Shown: positions 50,602 to 59,570, numbered from the stretch's first letter. The stretch: 64,000 nt of DNA from Streptomyces mobaraensis (GCF_020099395.1 NZ_CP083590.1:2666001-2730000), one strand, 5' to 3'. A program made the numbers and translations. The notes: generated by a model not told the origin, from the sequence alone.

Positions 50602-52584
50602 GTGACGCGGCTTTTGAGGCGGTACGGGCCCGGGGCGCCGGGCCCGGCCATCGTCGGCGCCCTCTTCGCGCTGTGCGTCCTCCTCCTCCCGGCGCCGTCC
50701 GTCGCCCGTGCCGAGACCCCGCTCGACCTCGACGCCACCGGGCACGTCACCGACACGGTCGGCGCGCTCGGCCGCCGCCGGCCCCAGGTCGAGGCCGCCC
50801 TCGCCCGGCTGGCCGGCCGGGACGTCCAGCTCTACGTCACCTACGTGCACGACTTCTCCGGCCGCACCGGCCGCGAGTGGGCCGACGCCACCGCCGACCG
50901 CAACGGCCTGGGCCCCCACGACGTCCTGCTCGCCGTCGCCACCTCCCCCCGGCAGTTCGCCGTCTCCGCCGCCCAGGACTCCGGCTTCCGCGCCGACCAG
51001 CTCCAGCAGGTCGCCACCGTCGCCATCACCCCCGCCCTGAAGGCCCACGACTGGGCCGGGGCCGCGATCGGGGCCGCCGACGGCTACCGGTCCGTCCTCG
51101 CCGGCCAGGCCGTCCGGCCGCCCGTCATCGTCCCCGGCCGCAGCGACCCCGGGGACAGCGGGCTGCTCCCCGGCGACCGGCGGTTCTGGGCACCCGTGGC
51201 GGCCGGGGCGCTGCTCTGCCTGGCCGGACTGCTGCTGCGCCGGCAGCGGCGCCGCCGGGCCCGCCGGCGGGTCACCCTCGTCCCGTTCCGTACCCCCGTA
51301 GCCTCCGTCACCGTCTCCGCCTCCACCGAGCCGGGCCTCGCCCGGATGGCCCAGCCGCTCACCCCGCTGCCCGACCTGGAGACGGAGGCGTCGCTCAACC
51401 TCGTCGCGACCGACGACGCCGTCCGCACCAGCGCCGAGGAGCTGTCCTTCGCCGTCGCCCAGCTCGGCGAGGCGGCGACGCTGCCGTTCGCCGAGGCCGT
51501 CGGCTACGCGCGCGGCGAGCTGGCCGCCGCCTTCCGGCTGCGGCAGCGGCTCGACGACGCCCCCGCCCACGACGACGACTTCCGCCGGCACGCCCTCGAC
51601 GAGATCTGCTCCCGCTGCACCAGCGCCAACCGGCGGCTGGACGCCGAGGCGGCCGCCTTCGACCGGCTGCGCGCGCTCAAGGCCAACGCGGCGGTCGTCC
51701 TCGACCGCGCGGAGGACGCCGCCCGGGCCCTCGAACCACGCATCGACGCCGCCGAGAACGCCCTGTTCGCCCTCCGCCACCGGTGCACCGAGGACGCGCT
51801 GGCCCCCGTCTGGCGGTACCCGGCCGAGGCCCGCGACCGGCTCGCCTTCGCGGGCGCCGCCCTGGAGGACGCGCACACCGGCCTCGCCGAGGGCGACCGG
51901 GACCGGGCCGCGGTCTCGGTCCGCGCGGCCGAGGCCGCGCTCTCCCAGGCCCGCACCCTGGCCGCCGCCGCCCTCCGGCACGCCCACGAACTCGACGGCG
52001 CCACCCGGCGGCTCGCCGAGGCCCTGGCGGACGCGGAGGCCGCGGCGGAGGGCCACACGGAGGGCGCCGCCTTCGACCTGCTCACCGCCGTCCGCCGCGA
52101 GGTCGCCTGCGAACGGACCGACCCGCGGGCCGTCCTCCGCCGCATCGACGAGGCCGCCGCCGCCTTCGACGACGACCTGCCCCCCGACGACCCGGCCCGC
52201 GCCACCCGCACCCGCGCCCGGACCGGCCGCGCCCTCCTCACCGCCCGCGCCCGGGTCGCGGGCGCCCGCGACTTCATCGCCACCCACCGCGGCGCCGTCG
52301 GCGCCCGCGCCCGCACACGGCTCGCGGAGGCCGAGCGGCACCTGACGCTGGCGCGCCGGGACCCGGCCGAGGCCACCCGTGCCGAATTGCTCGCCCTCCA
52401 GGCCCGGACGGCCGCCGAACGCGACGTGGGCGTCTACGGCGTCGCCCACGCCATGCCCGACACGGCGCGCCCGGCGCGGGCGCTGGGCGGCGCCCTCCTC
52501 GGCGGCATCGTCCTCGCGGGGCTGCTGCCGGCGACGTTCGGCGGCGGCGCGACACGGGGGCGCCTGGCGGCGCCGGAGCGGTGA
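50602..52584 (+). CDS. TPM-domain membrane protein with coiled-coil region
   Basis: 660 aa, starting at GTG 50602. A signal-anchor (IVGALFALCVLLLPAPSVARA) is followed by a TPM domain at about 40-170 (LDATGHVTDTVGALGRRRPQ, NGLGPHDVLLAVATSPRQFA), which faces outside. A transmembrane helix sits at about 195-215 (FWAPVAAGALLCLAGLLL). The remaining 400 residues are Ala/Arg/Glu-rich helices, largely coiled coil and cytosolic. A last apolar segment (LGGALLGGIVLAGLLPATFG) lies close to the C-terminus. TPM domains are linked with membrane protein quality control and photosystem II repair in other organisms; the role here is unknown. Convergent with the SpoIIE-type gene, with repeat copy C between. Confidence 0.82.
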   Translation: MTRLLRRYGPGAPGPAIVGALFALCVLLLPAPSVARAETPLDLDATGHVTDTVGALGRRRPQVEAALARLAGRDVQLYVTYVHDFSGRTGREWADATADRNGLGPHDVLLAVATSPRQFAVSAAQDSGFRADQLQQVATVAITPALKAHDWAGAAIGAADGYRSVLAGQAVRPPVIVPGRSDPGDSGLLPGDRRFWAPVAAGALLCLAGLLLRRQRRRRARRRVTLVPFRTPVASVTVSASTEPGLARMAQPLTPLPDLETEASLNLVATDDAVRTSAEELSFAVAQLGEAATLPFAEAVGYARGELAAAFRLRQRLDDAPAHDDDFRRHALDEICSRCTSANRRLDAEAAAFDRLRALKANAAVVLDRAEDAARALEPRIDAAENALFALRHRCTEDALAPVWRYPAEARDRLAFAGAALEDAHTGLAEGDRDRAAVSVRAAEAALSQARTLAAAALRHAHELDGATRRLAEALADAEAAAEGHTEGAAFDLLTAVRREVACERTDPRAVLRRIDEAAAAFDDDLPPDDPARATRTRARTGRALLTARARVAGARDFIATHRGAVGARARTRLAEAERHLTLARRDPAEATRAELLALQARTAAERDVGVYGVAHAMPDTARPARALGGALLGGIVLAGLLPATFGGGATRGRLAAPER

Positions 52585-52585
52585 G

Positions 52586-52772
52586 GATGCCCCGGTCCCG
52601 CCCTTTCACCGTTTCTCGCGGGGGCAAGCCCCCGCACCCCCGAAACCGCGCTCCGCGCGGTTGTCCTCAAACTCCCCTAGAGGGGGGAGTTTGAGGACGA
52701 GCGGCGAAGCCGCGAAAAGGGGGTCTGGGGCGCAGCCCCAGGAAACGGCGAAGGGGCGGGACTGGGGCACCC
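52586..52772. repeat. Intergenic repeat with terminal inverted repeats, copy C
   Basis: Fills the whole gap between two convergent stop codons (52584 and 52784). The left end GATGCCCCGGTCCCGCCCTT matches the inverted right end GGGGCGGGACTGGGGCACC, with about 31-bp arms and four mismatches. The interior has a TTGTCCTCAAACTCCCC/GGGGAGTTTGAGGACGA palindrome and the GGGGCGCAGCCCC block shared with copy A. Confidence 0.82.
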
Positions 52773-52783
52773 TCCCCCGAGCC

Positions 52784-55402
52784 TCAATAGAGGCTCATAA
52801 GAGCCTCCACCGCATCAGGCGCCCCCGCCTCTCCATCCGGCAAGGCCAACTCAAACCACACCGTCTTCCCCTGCGGAGGAATCCGCCGACTCCCCCAAGC
52901 CGCACTCAGCAACCCCACCAACTGCAGGCCCCGCCCCCCTTCATCCGTATCCCGAGCCCGCCGCCGCCGAGGCTGCACCGACCCCGCGTCCCACACCTCG
53001 CACACCAGCGTCCGGTCCAGCAGCAGCCGCAGCCGGATGTCCCCCTCCCCGTACCGCAGTGCGTTGGTGACCAGCTCACTCACCAACAACTCGGTGGTGT
53101 CCACCAGGCTCTCCAGCCCCCACTGCGGCAGCATTTCCCGGGCCAGCTCCCGGGCCCGGGAGACGGACCGCGGCTCGGGAGGCAGGGTCCAGTCGCCGAC
53201 GTGCCCGGGCGGCAGCCCCCGCAGCCGGGCCATCAGCAGAGCGATGTCGTCCTCGCCGTGATGAGTGTCCAGAGCGGACAGGACGTGATCACACACGTCC
53301 TCCAGCGGCCGGGCCGGATCGGTAAGAGCGTCACGGAACGCCTGGAGCCCCTCGTCCAGCGGGTGATCCCGGGACTCGACCAGACCATCGGTGTACAGCG
53401 CGAGCAGCGCCCCGTCCGGCAGCTCCAGGACGGTCTCCTCGAACAGCTCGCCGCCCACCCCGAGCGGCATCCCCGGCTGCACCTCCAGCAGCCGCGCCGG
53501 CTTGCCCTCCTCGACCAGGACGGGTGGCAGGTGCCCGGCGTTGGCGACCGTGCAGCGCCGGGTGACCGGGTCGTACACCGCGTAGACGCACGTCGCCAGG
53601 TACACCTCGGACAGATCGGCGGGGCGGACGCTCCCCCGCACCCCGCGCGAGGCGGACTGCTTGCCGCCGGGCCGGCCGAGGCCGTGGGCGATCTCGTCGA
53701 GGGCGGACAGCACCTCGGCCGGTTCCATGTCCAGCATGGCCAGGGTCCGTACGGCGGTGCGGAGTTCGCCCATGGCGACGGCGGCCCGCAGGCCGCGGCC
53801 CATGACGTCGCCGACGACCAGGGCCGTACGGTGGCCGGGCAGTTCGATGACGTCGAACCAGTCGCCGCCCACCTCGGTCGCCGCGTTGCCGGGCAGATAG
53901 CGGCAGGCGATCTCCAGCCCGGCGGCCTCGGGGTCGACCGGGGGCAGCAGGCTGCGCTGGAGGATGAGGGCCCGCTCGTGCTCGCGCCGGTAGAGGCGGG
54001 CGTTGTCGATGCAGACCGCCGCCCGCGAGGCCAGCTCCACGGCGACGGCCGTCTCCCGCTCGCCGAACGGCTCGCTGCCCTTGGTGCGGGTGAACTGGAC
54101 CAGCCCCATCACCGTGTCCCGGGCGACCATCGGCACCGCCAGCGTGCACTGCGCCGACATGCCCGGCTCGGGCGGTTCGGCGCCCTCCCGCCCGCCGCCG
54201 GGGACGGCCTGCACCTGGGCGGTGCGCAGGGCGCCGGCACACGGCGAGTGGAAGGGGTACCGGTGCACCTCGCCGACCTGGATGGCCTTCTCGTCGGGCT
54301 CGTCGGAGGCGACCGGCGCGCCCGACACGGCGCTGGCGAAGGCGACGCGGCGCAGCTCGGCGCTGCCGTCGGCCAGGCCGGGCGGCGCCTCGTCGCCGGC
54401 GAGCAGCCCCTGGTAGAGGTCGACGGAGGCGAGGTCGCAGAACTGCGGGACGGCGACGTCCAGCAGTTCGCGGGCGGTGGTCTCCAGGTCGAGGGAGGTG
54501 CCGATACGGGCGCTGGCCTCGTTGAGCAGCGCCAGGTTGCGCCGGACGCCGGCGGCCTCCCGTTCGGCGCGGCGGCGGCCGGTGACGTCGGTGGCGATGG
54601 CGGCCACGCCGATGGGCCGCCCGCTGCCGCCGTGCAGCCGGTAGAGCGACACCGACCAGCGGCGGCGTTCGGCCTTGCCGGGGATCGGCCCCATCAGTTG
54701 GAGATCGGCCACCGGCCGGCCCGTGTCGAGGACCTGGCGGAGCGCGAGCGTCAGCCGTTCGGCCTCGGTGCGGGGCAGGAACTCGTGCGGCCTGCGGCCC
54801 CGGTGCCAGGCCACGGGACGGCCGAGGGCCTGGGCGAAGCTCTCGTTGACGCGGAGCAGCCGCAGGTCCGTGCCGAAGAAGAAGAACCCCAGGGGAGATT
54901 GGCCGAAAACGGCTTCCGACGCCGCGATGTCGGTCTCTATTCCCTGGAGCGCCCGGACGTCGACGGCCACACAGAGCGCGGCGCGCTCGCCGCGCTCGTT
55001 CCGGCTGGGCATCACGTAGACCTCGGCGAGGCCCTGCTGCCGCCCGTCGCGCTGGTACGGGACGAGGCCGGTCCGGGCGCGGGCGTCCGGCTCCGCACCG
55101 AGCGGCAGGTCCCCCGGGCCGCCCAGGTCGCCCAGGTCGCCCAGGTCGCCCGAAAAGAGGACCCCTTGCTGCGCGGCGGCGAACACGTCCTGGGGATCCC
55201 GGCCGACCGCCTGACCCGGAGTTATTCCGAAGAGCTCGGTGGCGCGCTCGCTCCACTGCTCGATCCGGCCGTCGGGTCCCAGCGAGAACGACGCCACGCG
55301 GATGTAGTCGTAGAGGGATCCGGGCGGGCTGTTCTGCCACATCGAGGTCGTGTCCTTACCCTCTGGGCCGCCCGCCTCGGCGCCCGCTGGCTTTTCGCTC
55401 AC
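52784..55402 (-). CDS. PAS-PAS-GAF-SpoIIE phosphatase with C-terminal ATPase domain
   Basis: The 872-aa regulator starts at GTG 55402 behind GGAGGGG. Order: PAS 1 (about 25-125; RVASFSLGPDGRIEQWSERA), PAS 2 (about 140-270; PLGFFFFGTDLRLLRVNESF), GAF (about 285-460; LASVDLYQGLLAGDE and later ERETAVAVELASRAAVCIDN), PP2C/SpoIIE (about 480-700; GGDWFDVIELPGHRTALVVG, LALYTDGLVESRD) and an anti-sigma-like ATPase (about 735-855; TELLVSELVTNALRYGEGDI, DEGGRGLQLVGLLS). It would reset a partner-switching system by dephosphorylating an anti-sigma antagonist, with a built-in kinase-like domain. No transmembrane helix, so cytosolic. A related stand-alone ATPase gene lies upstream. Confidence 0.93.
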   Translation of the reverse strand: MSEKPAGAEAGGPEGKDTTSMWQNSPPGSLYDYIRVASFSLGPDGRIEQWSERATELFGITPGQAVGRDPQDVFAAAQQGVLFSGDLGDLGDLGGPGDLPLGAEPDARARTGLVPYQRDGRQQGLAEVYVMPSRNERGERAALCVAVDVRALQGIETDIAASEAVFGQSPLGFFFFGTDLRLLRVNESFAQALGRPVAWHRGRRPHEFLPRTEAERLTLALRQVLDTGRPVADLQLMGPIPGKAERRRWSVSLYRLHGGSGRPIGVAAIATDVTGRRRAEREAAGVRRNLALLNEASARIGTSLDLETTARELLDVAVPQFCDLASVDLYQGLLAGDEAPPGLADGSAELRRVAFASAVSGAPVASDEPDEKAIQVGEVHRYPFHSPCAGALRTAQVQAVPGGGREGAEPPEPGMSAQCTLAVPMVARDTVMGLVQFTRTKGSEPFGERETAVAVELASRAAVCIDNARLYRREHERALILQRSLLPPVDPEAAGLEIACRYLPGNAATEVGGDWFDVIELPGHRTALVVGDVMGRGLRAAVAMGELRTAVRTLAMLDMEPAEVLSALDEIAHGLGRPGGKQSASRGVRGSVRPADLSEVYLATCVYAVYDPVTRRCTVANAGHLPPVLVEEGKPARLLEVQPGMPLGVGGELFEETVLELPDGALLALYTDGLVESRDHPLDEGLQAFRDALTDPARPLEDVCDHVLSALDTHHGEDDIALLMARLRGLPPGHVGDWTLPPEPRSVSRARELAREMLPQWGLESLVDTTELLVSELVTNALRYGEGDIRLRLLLDRTLVCEVWDAGSVQPRRRRARDTDEGGRGLQLVGLLSAAWGSRRIPPQGKTVWFELALPDGEAGAPDAVEALMSLY

Positions 55403-55533
55403 GTGCCCGTCCCCTCCGGCTCATGTGCTCGCACCGGCATCAGAAGGCCGAGTATCCAGCACGGGAGGCCCTCGGAACACGGACTTCACGATCACAGCAC
55501 GGTCTCGACCCGCAATGGGTCTTCCCCGGGTTC

Positions 55534-55938
55534 CTAACCTGGCAAGCTCAGTTCGAACCACACCGTCTTGCCGTTGTCACCCCGGCGGGTACCCCAGCGG
55601 CGGGACGCCAGTGCGACGAGTTGCAGTCCACGCCCGCCCTCGTCGTCGGCTTCGGCCACACGTTCGCGGGGCGGATCGGGCAGCGGATCGGAGACCTCGA
55701 CCTGCAGCACCCGGCCGGCGCGGGAGTACATCCGGACGCCGATGGGGCCGGTGGCGTGCCGCAGGGAGTTGGTGACGAGCTCGCTCACGAGGAGGACGGT
55801 GACGTCGGTGACGTCCGCCAGTCCCCAGGCGAGCAGGGTGTCGCGGACGAGCGTACGGGCGGTGCGCACCGCACCGGCCTCGGCGGGGAAGCTCCATTCG
55901 GCGAAACCCGGCGTCGATGCCAGTGCGCTGTCGCTCAC
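55534..55938 (-). CDS. Anti-sigma-type ATP-binding protein (RsbW/SpoIIAB-like fold)
   Basis: 134 aa from GTG 55938, chosen because GGGAAG lies 8 nt upstream; a TTG at 55998 would add 20 residues. It is a single HATPase domain: VTVLLVSELVTNSLRHATGP (N box) and DDEGGRGLQLVALASRRWG (G2-type lid), ending GKTVWFELSLP. Such proteins bind and phosphorylate anti-sigma antagonists or act as sigma antagonists; streptomycetes have dozens. It lies upstream of the SpoIIE-type gene on the same strand, with 131 bp between, so a functional pair is plausible but not shown. Confidence 0.87.
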   Translation of the reverse strand: MSDSALASTPGFAEWSFPAEAGAVRTARTLVRDTLLAWGLADVTDVTVLLVSELVTNSLRHATGPIGVRMYSRAGRVLQVEVSDPLPDPPRERVAEADDEGGRGLQLVALASRRWGTRRGDNGKTVWFELSLPG

Positions 55939-56146
55939 GCCGACCACTTCCCAGACCGCTCTGATGCGACCCAGCCGGAATGCCCGGCTTGGGACCAATA
56001 ATCAGCACATACCCGGTATGAGGGTCGGTGTACCGCTCCGGCCCGCAGTCGGGTTACGGCGGGTGACGACGCGCCGATGGGACAGGCGGGACGGGTGTGC
56101 GTGGCCTGAACAGGGTGAAGGAAGGGGCCCGGCTCCGGAAACGGCC

Positions 56147-56178
56147 ACGGGTGGCCCCCCGGTCAGGGGGCCACCCGT
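56147..56178. terminator. Terminator overlapping the end of the SPOR-like gene
   Basis: A perfect 13-bp stem (ACGGGTGGCCCCC / GGGGGCCACCCGT) with a 6-nt loop. The stop codon of the minus-strand gene (56163-56165) lies inside the loop, and its last codons form the right arm. Confidence 0.85.
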
Positions 56179-56384
56179 ACGCGTTCGACTATGTAGAGCT
56201 GCCGGCGGCCCCTCTTGTCCGGGGCCTTGTCCGTCGCCTTGTCCGGCGTCTCCAGGCTCTCGTCCAGGCGGTCGGCCACGCGCTCGGCCTCCAGCCTGGT
56301 GGCGTACCGCCCGACGCGGTAGCGATTGCCGTTGTCGTCCTGGCGGATCACCAGCCAGGGCAGGACCGGTTCGTTCTCACTCAT
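56163..56384 (-). CDS. Small SPOR-like protein (73 aa)
   Basis: A short soluble protein: LPWLVIRQDDNGNRYRVGRY then ATRLEAERVADRLDE, which is the beta-alpha pattern of a half SPOR domain. A Lys/Asp-rich linker (TPDKATDKAPDKRGRR) and YIVERVRV follow. In streptomycetes such proteins are annotated as SPOR-domain proteins, but this one has no signal peptide or membrane helix, so binding of septal peptidoglycan is doubtful. A monocistronic gene with its own terminator. Confidence 0.75.
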   Translation of the reverse strand: MSENEPVLPWLVIRQDDNGNRYRVGRYATRLEAERVADRLDESLETPDKATDKAPDKRGRRQLYIVERVRVAP

Positions 56385-56542
56385 CGCCCCTGCCCCTCCG
56401 CCGTCGCACCCTTCGGGAAGAAACCGCAGTCCGCATATGCCCGAGCGTACGCCCGACCTTTACGCAGCGGATACGGGTTTTCACGAAGAGGTGCGCATTC
56501 GGCCATGCGTACGCGCGCCCTCAGGCGCGCGCACGCGCGCCG

Positions 56543-58195
56543 TCACGCCTTGGAGGCCGACGGGACCGCGTCCTCGGACTCGCTCGCCGCCTCGGCGCGC
56601 TCGGCCTCCGCGATCTCCTCCTCGGCGGCGACCAGGGAGGGGTTGCGCCAGGCGCTCCGCACACCCCACATGTAGAAGACCAGGCCGATCAGGGCGACGA
56701 CCAGCAGGTCCCAGCCCTCGGCCAGGTAGCCCTTGCCGTTGTAGTCCTTGCCGCCGGCCCACGAGACGAAGGCCATGACCAGCAGGTACGCCACCATCCA
56801 GGCGCCGGCCTTGAGGTGCGGCTTGAGCTCGGCCCACGGCTTGCGCAGCTCGTACCAGGCCCAGATCGGCAGACCGACCGCCATGATCAGGATGACCTTG
56901 CCGGTGAGCGGCCACTTGCCCCAGTAGAGGACCAGCGAGCCGAAGATCATCGCGACGGGCGCGATGACGGGCATGGCGCGCAGCTTCACCGGGCGGTTGA
57001 TGCCCGGGGCGATGCGGCGCAGCGACATCACGGCGACGGGGCCGGTGATGTACGAGATGACGGTCGCGATCGAGACGATCTCGGCCAGCGAGCCCCAGCC
57101 GCGGAAGACCGCGAGGAACAGGAAGGCGATGACCAGGTTGAGCAGCAGGGCCGGACGCGGCACGCCGGTCTTCGGGTCGACCTTGCCGAAGATGCCCGGC
57201 AGGTGGCCGTTCTCCTGCACACCGTGGATCATGCGCGAGGTGGTCGCGGCGTAGATCATGCCGGTGCCGGACGGGGAGATGAACGCGTCCGCGTAGAGGA
57301 CGATCGCCAGCCAGTTCAGGCCCCAGGCGATGGCCAGGTCGGCCAGCGGGGACTTGTAGGTGAGGGCGCTCCAGCCGTCGCCGAGGTCGGCGGCGGGGAC
57401 GGCCATCAGGAAGGCGACCTGCAGCGCGATGTAGATGACCAGCGCGATCAGAATCGAGCCGATGACGGCCTTCGGCAGCGACTTGCCCGGGTTGCGGGCC
57501 TCCCCGGCCATGTTCAGCGGGGACTGGAAGCCGTTGTAGGCCCAGACGATGCCGGAGGTCGCCACGGCGGTGAAGACGGCGCTCCAGCCGTTGGGCGTGA
57601 AGCCGCCCGCCACCTTGATGTTGTGGGTGTCGAAGTGCGACCACATCAGGGCGCCGGCGGTCAGGACCGGGACGACGACCTTGAAGACGGTGATCGCGTT
57701 GTTGGTCTTCGCGAACAGGGTGATCGCGAACCAGTTCAGGAAGAAGTAGAAGACCAGCAGGACGCTGGCGAGGGCCACACCGGAGCCGGTGAGCTCCTTG
57801 CCGTCGTACAGCTCCTTGGCCCAGCTCCACTTCCAGGAGCTCATGTACTGGACGGAGGCGGTCGCCTCGCCGGGGATGACGGAGACGATCGCGATCCAGT
57901 TGGCCCAGGCGGCGAGGTAGCCGGCGAGCGAGCCGTGCGAGTACTGGCCGTAGCGGACCATGCCGCCGGCCTTGGGGAACATCGCACCCAGCTCGCTGTA
58001 GGTCAGGGCGATGGTCAGCGCCACGACGGCACCGATGACCCAGGCCAGGATCGCCGCCGGCCCGGCGATGCCGGCGGCGCGCTGGGCGCCGAAGAGCCAG
58101 CCGGAGCCGATGATCGACCCGAGGCCGACGGCCGTCAGGGCCACCGGACCGAGGGTCCGGCGGTAATTGGAGTGGGAACCCCGTTCGGTACTCAA
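56543..58195 (-). CDS. APC-family amino acid permease
   Basis: A 550-aa transporter with twelve or more hydrophobic helices. The start TTG 58195 is supported by AAGGAGAG upstream. Helix 1 carries the substrate-binding GSIIGSGW motif (VGLGSIIGSGWLFGAQ), typical of the APC superfamily, and helix 6 has SGIVWAYNGFQSPLNMAGEA, also near the binding site. It probably takes up an amino acid (acidic or aromatic) by H+ symport; the substrate is not deducible. The C-terminal tail is an acidic helix (AAEEEIAEAERAEAASESED). The mRNA leader holds a terminator-like hairpin (58283-58303), and a GntR regulator gene is immediately upstream. Confidence 0.9.
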   Translation of the reverse strand: MSTERGSHSNYRRTLGPVALTAVGLGSIIGSGWLFGAQRAAGIAGPAAILAWVIGAVVALTIALTYSELGAMFPKAGGMVRYGQYSHGSLAGYLAAWANWIAIVSVIPGEATASVQYMSSWKWSWAKELYDGKELTGSGVALASVLLVFYFFLNWFAITLFAKTNNAITVFKVVVPVLTAGALMWSHFDTHNIKVAGGFTPNGWSAVFTAVATSGIVWAYNGFQSPLNMAGEARNPGKSLPKAVIGSILIALVIYIALQVAFLMAVPAADLGDGWSALTYKSPLADLAIAWGLNWLAIVLYADAFISPSGTGMIYAATTSRMIHGVQENGHLPGIFGKVDPKTGVPRPALLLNLVIAFLFLAVFRGWGSLAEIVSIATVISYITGPVAVMSLRRIAPGINRPVKLRAMPVIAPVAMIFGSLVLYWGKWPLTGKVILIMAVGLPIWAWYELRKPWAELKPHLKAGAWMVAYLLVMAFVSWAGGKDYNGKGYLAEGWDLLVVALIGLVFYMWGVRSAWRNPSLVAAEEEIAEAERAEAASESEDAVPSASKA

Positions 58196-58282
58196 GCCCC
58201 GGCTCTCCTTTTCTTTCTTACTCCCCCACAGCAGGACACAAACCGCGCCATCGTACGAGCGATTTGGCCGGGTCGGTTCTGC

Positions 58283-58303
58283 CAAAAGCCCCTGAGCTGG
58301 GGC
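58283..58303 (-). promoter_or_regulatory. Terminator-like hairpin in the leader of the APC permease gene
   Basis: On the minus strand AGCCCC pairs with GGGGCT around an AGCTCA loop and is followed by TTTT, a rare T-run in this genome. It lies 88 nt before the start codon. A TATAAA element at 58336-58341 (minus strand) could be the -10 of the promoter, which would put the hairpin inside the leader as an attenuator. Confidence 0.5.
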
Positions 58304-58360
58304 TATGTGAGTTTTGCAACACAAGAAACCAGGGCTTTATATGGGTGCATACAGGGGCAT

Positions 58361-58396
58361 CCCGCACAGTTCCTACCCTCGGGTAGGGAGTGCGGG
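58361..58396. terminator. Stem-loop between gntR and the permease gene
   Basis: CCTACCC-TC-GGGTAGG is a perfect inner palindrome extended by CCCGCAC / GTGCGGG. It is about 160 bp past the GntR stop on the minus strand and so could terminate it. The inner palindrome could alternatively be a regulator site upstream of the permease promoter. Confidence 0.55.
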
Positions 58397-58422
58397 TAAG
58401 GGTCTCTTTCCGGCCACGCTCC

Positions 58423-58436
58423 TGACTCGTGAGTCA
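58423..58436. promoter_or_regulatory. Palindrome TGACTC-GT-GAGTCA, operator candidate
   Basis: A perfect 6-bp inverted repeat with a 2-bp centre. Its centre is 50 bp from the CCTACCC/GGGTAGG palindrome. GntR-family proteins often use half-sites of the GT-N-AC kind; this site does not match closely, so the binding protein is open. Confidence 0.35.
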
Positions 58437-58554
58437 GTTCCACCGGACGTCGGAAGCGTTCACGAGGACGACATGCCGCCTTCACCGTCAGGTGGTACGC
58501 GAAACGCGGTCCGCCCGGTTCCCCTCACCCCCCTGTGAACCCGGTTACTTCCGG

Positions 58555-59307
58555 CTACTTCACCGGAAGGTGGTACGCGACGCGGTGCCGCTCGGCCAGC
58601 ATCACCACGTCCGCCGTCTCCACCGCCCGCCCGCCCGCGAAGTACGTCCGCGAGACGACCAGCACGCAGTGGCCCGGCACCCCGCCCAGCGCCAGCGTCT
58701 CCTGCGCCAGGCCCGGGCGGGCGCTGATCTCCTCGGTGACGTTGTCCACGACGAGGTCGATGGCCGCCATCCGCTCGACCACCCCCCGGCCGGCCAGCGG
58801 GCCCTCCTCGGGGAGCATCACCGGCGTCCGGCCGGTGACGGCGAGCGGCTCCCAGGAGGTGGAGAGCATCGCCGGCTCGCCGGCGCAGCGGAACAGGTAG
58901 TCGGTGCGCATCACCCGGTCGCCGGGCGCGATCCGCAGCCGCTCGGCGACCGCGGGCGAGGCGGACAGCTGCTCGCTGCGGGCCTCCCAGGCGCCCTTGA
59001 CCCGGGGGTCGGCCTGCTCCTGGCGGAACGACGAGGACTCCCCCACCCCCCGGTAGCCGGTACGCACCACGGCGCGCCGCTCGGGCCGCTCCCGGACGTA
59101 GGTGCCCGACCCGGACCGGCCCTCCACCAGCCCCTCGGCCATCAGCACCTTGCGGGCCTCCAGGGCGACCGTGTCCGAGACGCCGTACTGCTCGCGGATG
59201 CGGGCCTGGGAGGGGAGGCGGGTGTGCGGCGGCAGCTCGCCGGCGACGATCTTCTGACGGAGATCGCCGGCGACGCGGAGATATGCGGGCTGGTCACCGA
59301 ATGCCAC
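58555..59307 (-). CDS. GntR-family regulator (HutC/UTRA type)
   Basis: The 250-aa repressor-type protein starts at GTG 59307 (GGGAG 6 nt upstream). The N-terminal winged helix is YLRVAGDLRQKIVAGELPPH, then LPSQARIREQYGVSDTVALE and GLVEGRSGSGTYVRE. The C-terminal UTRA ligand domain includes DRVMRTDYLFRCAGEPAMLS, VVERMAAIDLVVDNVTEEIS and the end VMLAERHRVAYHLP. The effector is unknown. It is upstream of the APC permease on the same strand, so the permease is a plausible target. Three GTTGCG repeats in its own leader suggest autoregulation. Confidence 0.92.
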   Translation of the reverse strand: MAFGDQPAYLRVAGDLRQKIVAGELPPHTRLPSQARIREQYGVSDTVALEARKVLMAEGLVEGRSGSGTYVRERPERRAVVRTGYRGVGESSSFRQEQADPRVKGAWEARSEQLSASPAVAERLRIAPGDRVMRTDYLFRCAGEPAMLSTSWEPLAVTGRTPVMLPEEGPLAGRGVVERMAAIDLVVDNVTEEISARPGLAQETLALGGVPGHCVLVVSRTYFAGGRAVETADVVMLAERHRVAYHLPVK

Positions 59308-59330
59308 GTCCACTCCCAAGGTTGACTTTC

Positions 59331-59367
59331 CGCAACAGCTTCGCAACTCACCGTGGCGATCCGCAAC
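59331..59367 (-). promoter_or_regulatory. Three direct GTTGCG repeats upstream of gntR
   Basis: On the minus strand GTTGCGGA, GTTGCGAA and GTTGCGGA occur at 59362, 59342 and 59331 (plus-strand CGCAAC starts), with steps of 20 and 11 bp. They lie 24-60 bp before the start codon. A similar GTTGCAAA lies in the permease leader near 58310. Candidate operator series. Confidence 0.45.
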
Positions 59368-59570
59368 TAAGGGCCAAGGAATCACTAGATGTGGTGAATT
59401 GCAGCTCAGAAGGGTGTGAGCGCCGCCCTGACGCACGTGCAATACGCACTCTCCGGCGGCACATCTGCGACGATGCGGACGATCCCAGTGATCTTCGGAA
59501 GGACCGGCCGACAGGGGGCGATCCGGGACCTTCGGGAGATCCGGGGAGCCGGTGACCCTAAGGAGCCCTC

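Noticed and set aside
49003..52449. 1148-codon minus-strand frame across sdhA, sdhB and the TPM gene
   Set aside because: It covers three supported genes in antisense and has no recognisable domain.
52379..55537. 1052-codon plus-strand frame opposite the SpoIIE-type gene
   Set aside because: Antisense shadow; it also runs through repeat copy C. The minus-strand protein has clear PAS, GAF, SpoIIE and ATPase motifs.
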